Of a stretch of DNA of 64,000 bases, positions 61,932 through 64,000 are shown in pieces. Under the pieces are notes generated by a model that was given only the letters and a program-made list of their open reading frames with translations, was not told the origin of the DNA and searched no databases. The stretch's first letter is position 1, and each line of letters begins with the position of its first letter. The translations under genes and the position numbers were made by a program. Origin of the DNA: Pilatotrama ljubarskyi (taxonomy: Eukaryota; Basidiomycota; Agaricomycetes; Polyporales; Polyporaceae); the NCBI GenBank assembly GCA_022385805.1, contig MU277673.1:678511-742510 (forward strand), given 5' to 3'.

Positions 61932-64000
61932 TCACCGGTTGCCGCGCGTGCTGCGTCGGAGCTGCCTCCCGCCTTCTTGAGAACCCTCCGCCACCAGGCT
62001 TTCGATCTCGTCTTCAGTTACGACGCGCCCCTTGCCCAACTGTCTGCAAGTAGAAAAATGGGGCAAGTGTAAGTACTGCCCTGAGGACGTATGAGCGGTC
62101 TACCACAGGAGGCTTACCGTTTCTTCTTCTTTCCCGTGTCCGTCTCGCCTTTCTTCGGCACATATTCTGTTCCCGCCGCGGCCTCTTCACGCGCCTTGCG
62201 GTTCGGAATCACGATCGTCGAGTCGTCCGGGTCTCCACCAAGCGACAGCGCGTCCAGGTCTTCACCCAGCTCTGCAACAGCACGCGAAGAGGATGAGGCA
62301 CGCGTCGAGCGCCGCCCTCGCGTCGCCGGCTGCGCCGCGCGTTTGGCCTGTGCCGCGGCGAGCGGGGTCGCTTGTGAGGCCTTGCTCTTTGCGGGAGCAG
62401 CCTTGACCTTGGGCTTCGCTTTCGCAGTGATGACCTCGGACGCTTCCGACTCTGACCACTCCTCGATCGAGTCACGTTCGGACTCAAACTCGGACGGTGA
62501 CTCCGCCTCGTCGTCGATGAAGTCGTCCTCATCAGAGTCCTCCTCCTCCTCCTCTATCTCGTCCTCCACCTCATCTTCCTCTGCATCCCCGTCGTCCTCG
62601 GCAAGGCTTGCGGTTTCGTCGTCGTCTGTCTCGGTCTCGTCGACGTCCATCTCGTCGTCGGTTCCGGGAATAGGGTGTACAGCCGGCTTCACCTTGGAGG
62701 GAGGCGTCGTGCGCGGCCTGATCGTGGACTGTCGCTTCGGCGTGGGTTTGCCCTTTCCCGCGAGCGGAGAAGGCGTACGGCTGCGTGGCTCCGAGTTCGA
62801 GTGCGCAGAAGCCACGGAATCGTTGCTCTCGTCGGCATCATGCTGCAGTTGTCAAGCAATCAGCTAATGGGATGAGCTGACTAGGCGGAAGGATTGCTTA
62901 CGCCGGCAGCAGACGACTGCCCATCCTCGTACTCGCCCGTATCGCTCATGCGCAACTGGCCGATGGCATCCGAGTCGATTGAGTCTGCGACCGAGTCCGA
63001 GTACCCGCCTTCGGAGCGCGGGACGCACCCGCCTCCACTGAGCATGCGCGAGCGCTGAATCATATCAAGCTTCGCATCCATCTTCTCTTCATTGTGCTCC
63101 ATCTGTACGTAGAATGTCAGGTCTATGCGGAGCATTTCAGTGTGAGTGCAAGAAGAAAGTACTGACGACGCGCATAAGTCGGCGGGCGAACATGTCCTCC
63201 ATGCTTCGCATGCGCTCTTCCATCTCGCCCATGACCTCTTCGCGAGTCTCGGCCTCGATGAGGGCGCATCGAATGTGCGCCTCATAGAGCTGTATACACG
63301 CTACTCAGCAGGATCATACGTAGTGGAATAGATTGGAGCGCACCTGCATCCGGAGCTCCTCGATCTCGTCAAATAGCGCGTTGACGAGAGGGTTGATAGG
63401 CTCATCATCCTCAACGCTCGTCTCTTCCCCGTCGTCGAGCTCTTCATCCTCTGCACACACATCTCAGCATCCTCATGGCGCAGACTTTAACAAGCATAAA
63501 CTGACCTTCGAGCACCTCCAGATGAGCCTCGCTCGCCTTCCTGCCCGCGCCCCCTAAGGAGATGGTGACCTGCCTCCGGTGGGGCACATTCGCGCCCGAG
63601 CTGACTCGCGAACCATTCAGCACCTTGGGCTTTGACGGGCTCGGCGGAACGCGTGGCGCATTCGTCGCAGGGACGGTGCACACCTCGCGCGCGAGAGCGG
63701 CGAACTTCATGACGTGCACGTTCTCGTCGAAGCCCGTGTCGTACGGGTTCACGTTAACGATCATCACCTACATCCGAGCCTAGCTCAGCTCCATACTACG
63801 GTGGAGTGCATGTGCATGAGGACTTACCGCCCTCCCCTCACCCACGAAGTAATCCATCAGCACCTCCGTGAGCTTACTATGCCTAAATGGCACCAACGCC
63901 AGCCCGCGCTTGACATCGCGCGTGTCCAGCCGCGACCCGGGCGCGACGCCCTGCTGGAGGCTCCGCGCGAGCGCGCGTTGGTTCGCGCGGAGCGTTTCCA
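61932..64000 (-). CDS. Kinesin-6-like motor protein, 3' part (5' end outside window)
   Basis: The window end cuts the gene. The remaining motor-domain tail includes ETLRANQRALARSLQQGV, LVPFRHSKLTEVLMDYF and VNVNPYDTGFDENVHVMKFA, the usual kinesin C-terminal motor region. The neck is followed by a Glu-rich linker (EDEELDDGEETSVEDDEP) and a coiled coil (LYEAHIRCALIEAETREEVM, EERMRSMEDMFARRLMRVVM). The tail is highly acidic (DEMDVDETETDDDETASLAE) and then basic, ending RQLRRSTRGNR at a stop at 61932-61934. The motor pattern suggests kinesin-6 (MKLP/KIF20 class), which works in mitotic spindle or cytokinesis; the subfamily call is tentative because most of the motor is missing. Confidence 0.85.

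Overview
The window looks like a piece of nuclear genome from a filamentous basidiomycete, most likely an Agaricomycete of the polypore type. The evidence is gene-dense GC-rich coding DNA, many 50-70 base GT..AG introns (some genes with exons of only 8-15 bases), basidiomycete-style F-box and thaumatin-like proteins, and typical fungal gene sets. Coordinates for multi-exon genes run from the predicted start codon to the stop codon; splice sites were read by eye and are the least certain part.

Layout. 1-1.5 kb: no gene, short repeats. 1.5-7.6 kb, minus strand: GPI-anchored thaumatin-like protein, a PRELI/UPS-type mitochondrial lipid transfer protein, and an F-box protein. 7.6-8.1 kb: a well-preserved MITE sitting between the divergent F-box and ABC transporter genes. 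8.3-11.4 kb: peroxisomal ABCD half-transporter. 12.5-16.7 kb: secreted GH35 beta-galactosidase whose reading frame is interrupted by one in-frame TAG. 17-20 kb: MCM3 replicative helicase subunit. 20.7-21.2 kb: small secreted peptide precursor with Kex2-type Lys-Arg sites. 21.2-25.9 kb: gene-poor, containing a MITE nested inside a related MITE and a decayed ORF fragment.

26-44 kb is housekeeping: splicing factor PRP17/CDC40, divergent from a three-repeat Myb plus C2H2 zinc-finger transcription factor; Ugo1-like mitochondrial fusion carrier; RINT-1/TIP20 vesicle-tethering subunit; HAD-family phosphatase; cytochrome P450; mitochondrial beta-carbonic anhydrase. 44-64 kb: tricalbin (ER-plasma membrane tether), oligopeptide transporter, TauD-type dioxygenase, Mtq2-like eRF1 methyltransferase divergent from ALG10 glucosyltransferase, a long disordered coiled-coil protein, and the 3' part of a kinesin-6-like motor cut by the window end.

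I see no operon-like or biosynthetic cluster and no clearly new multi-gene system. The most notable items are the two MITE loci with readable target-site duplications, the interrupted GH35 gene, the Kex2-processed peptide candidate, and the Myb/C2H2 fusion factor.
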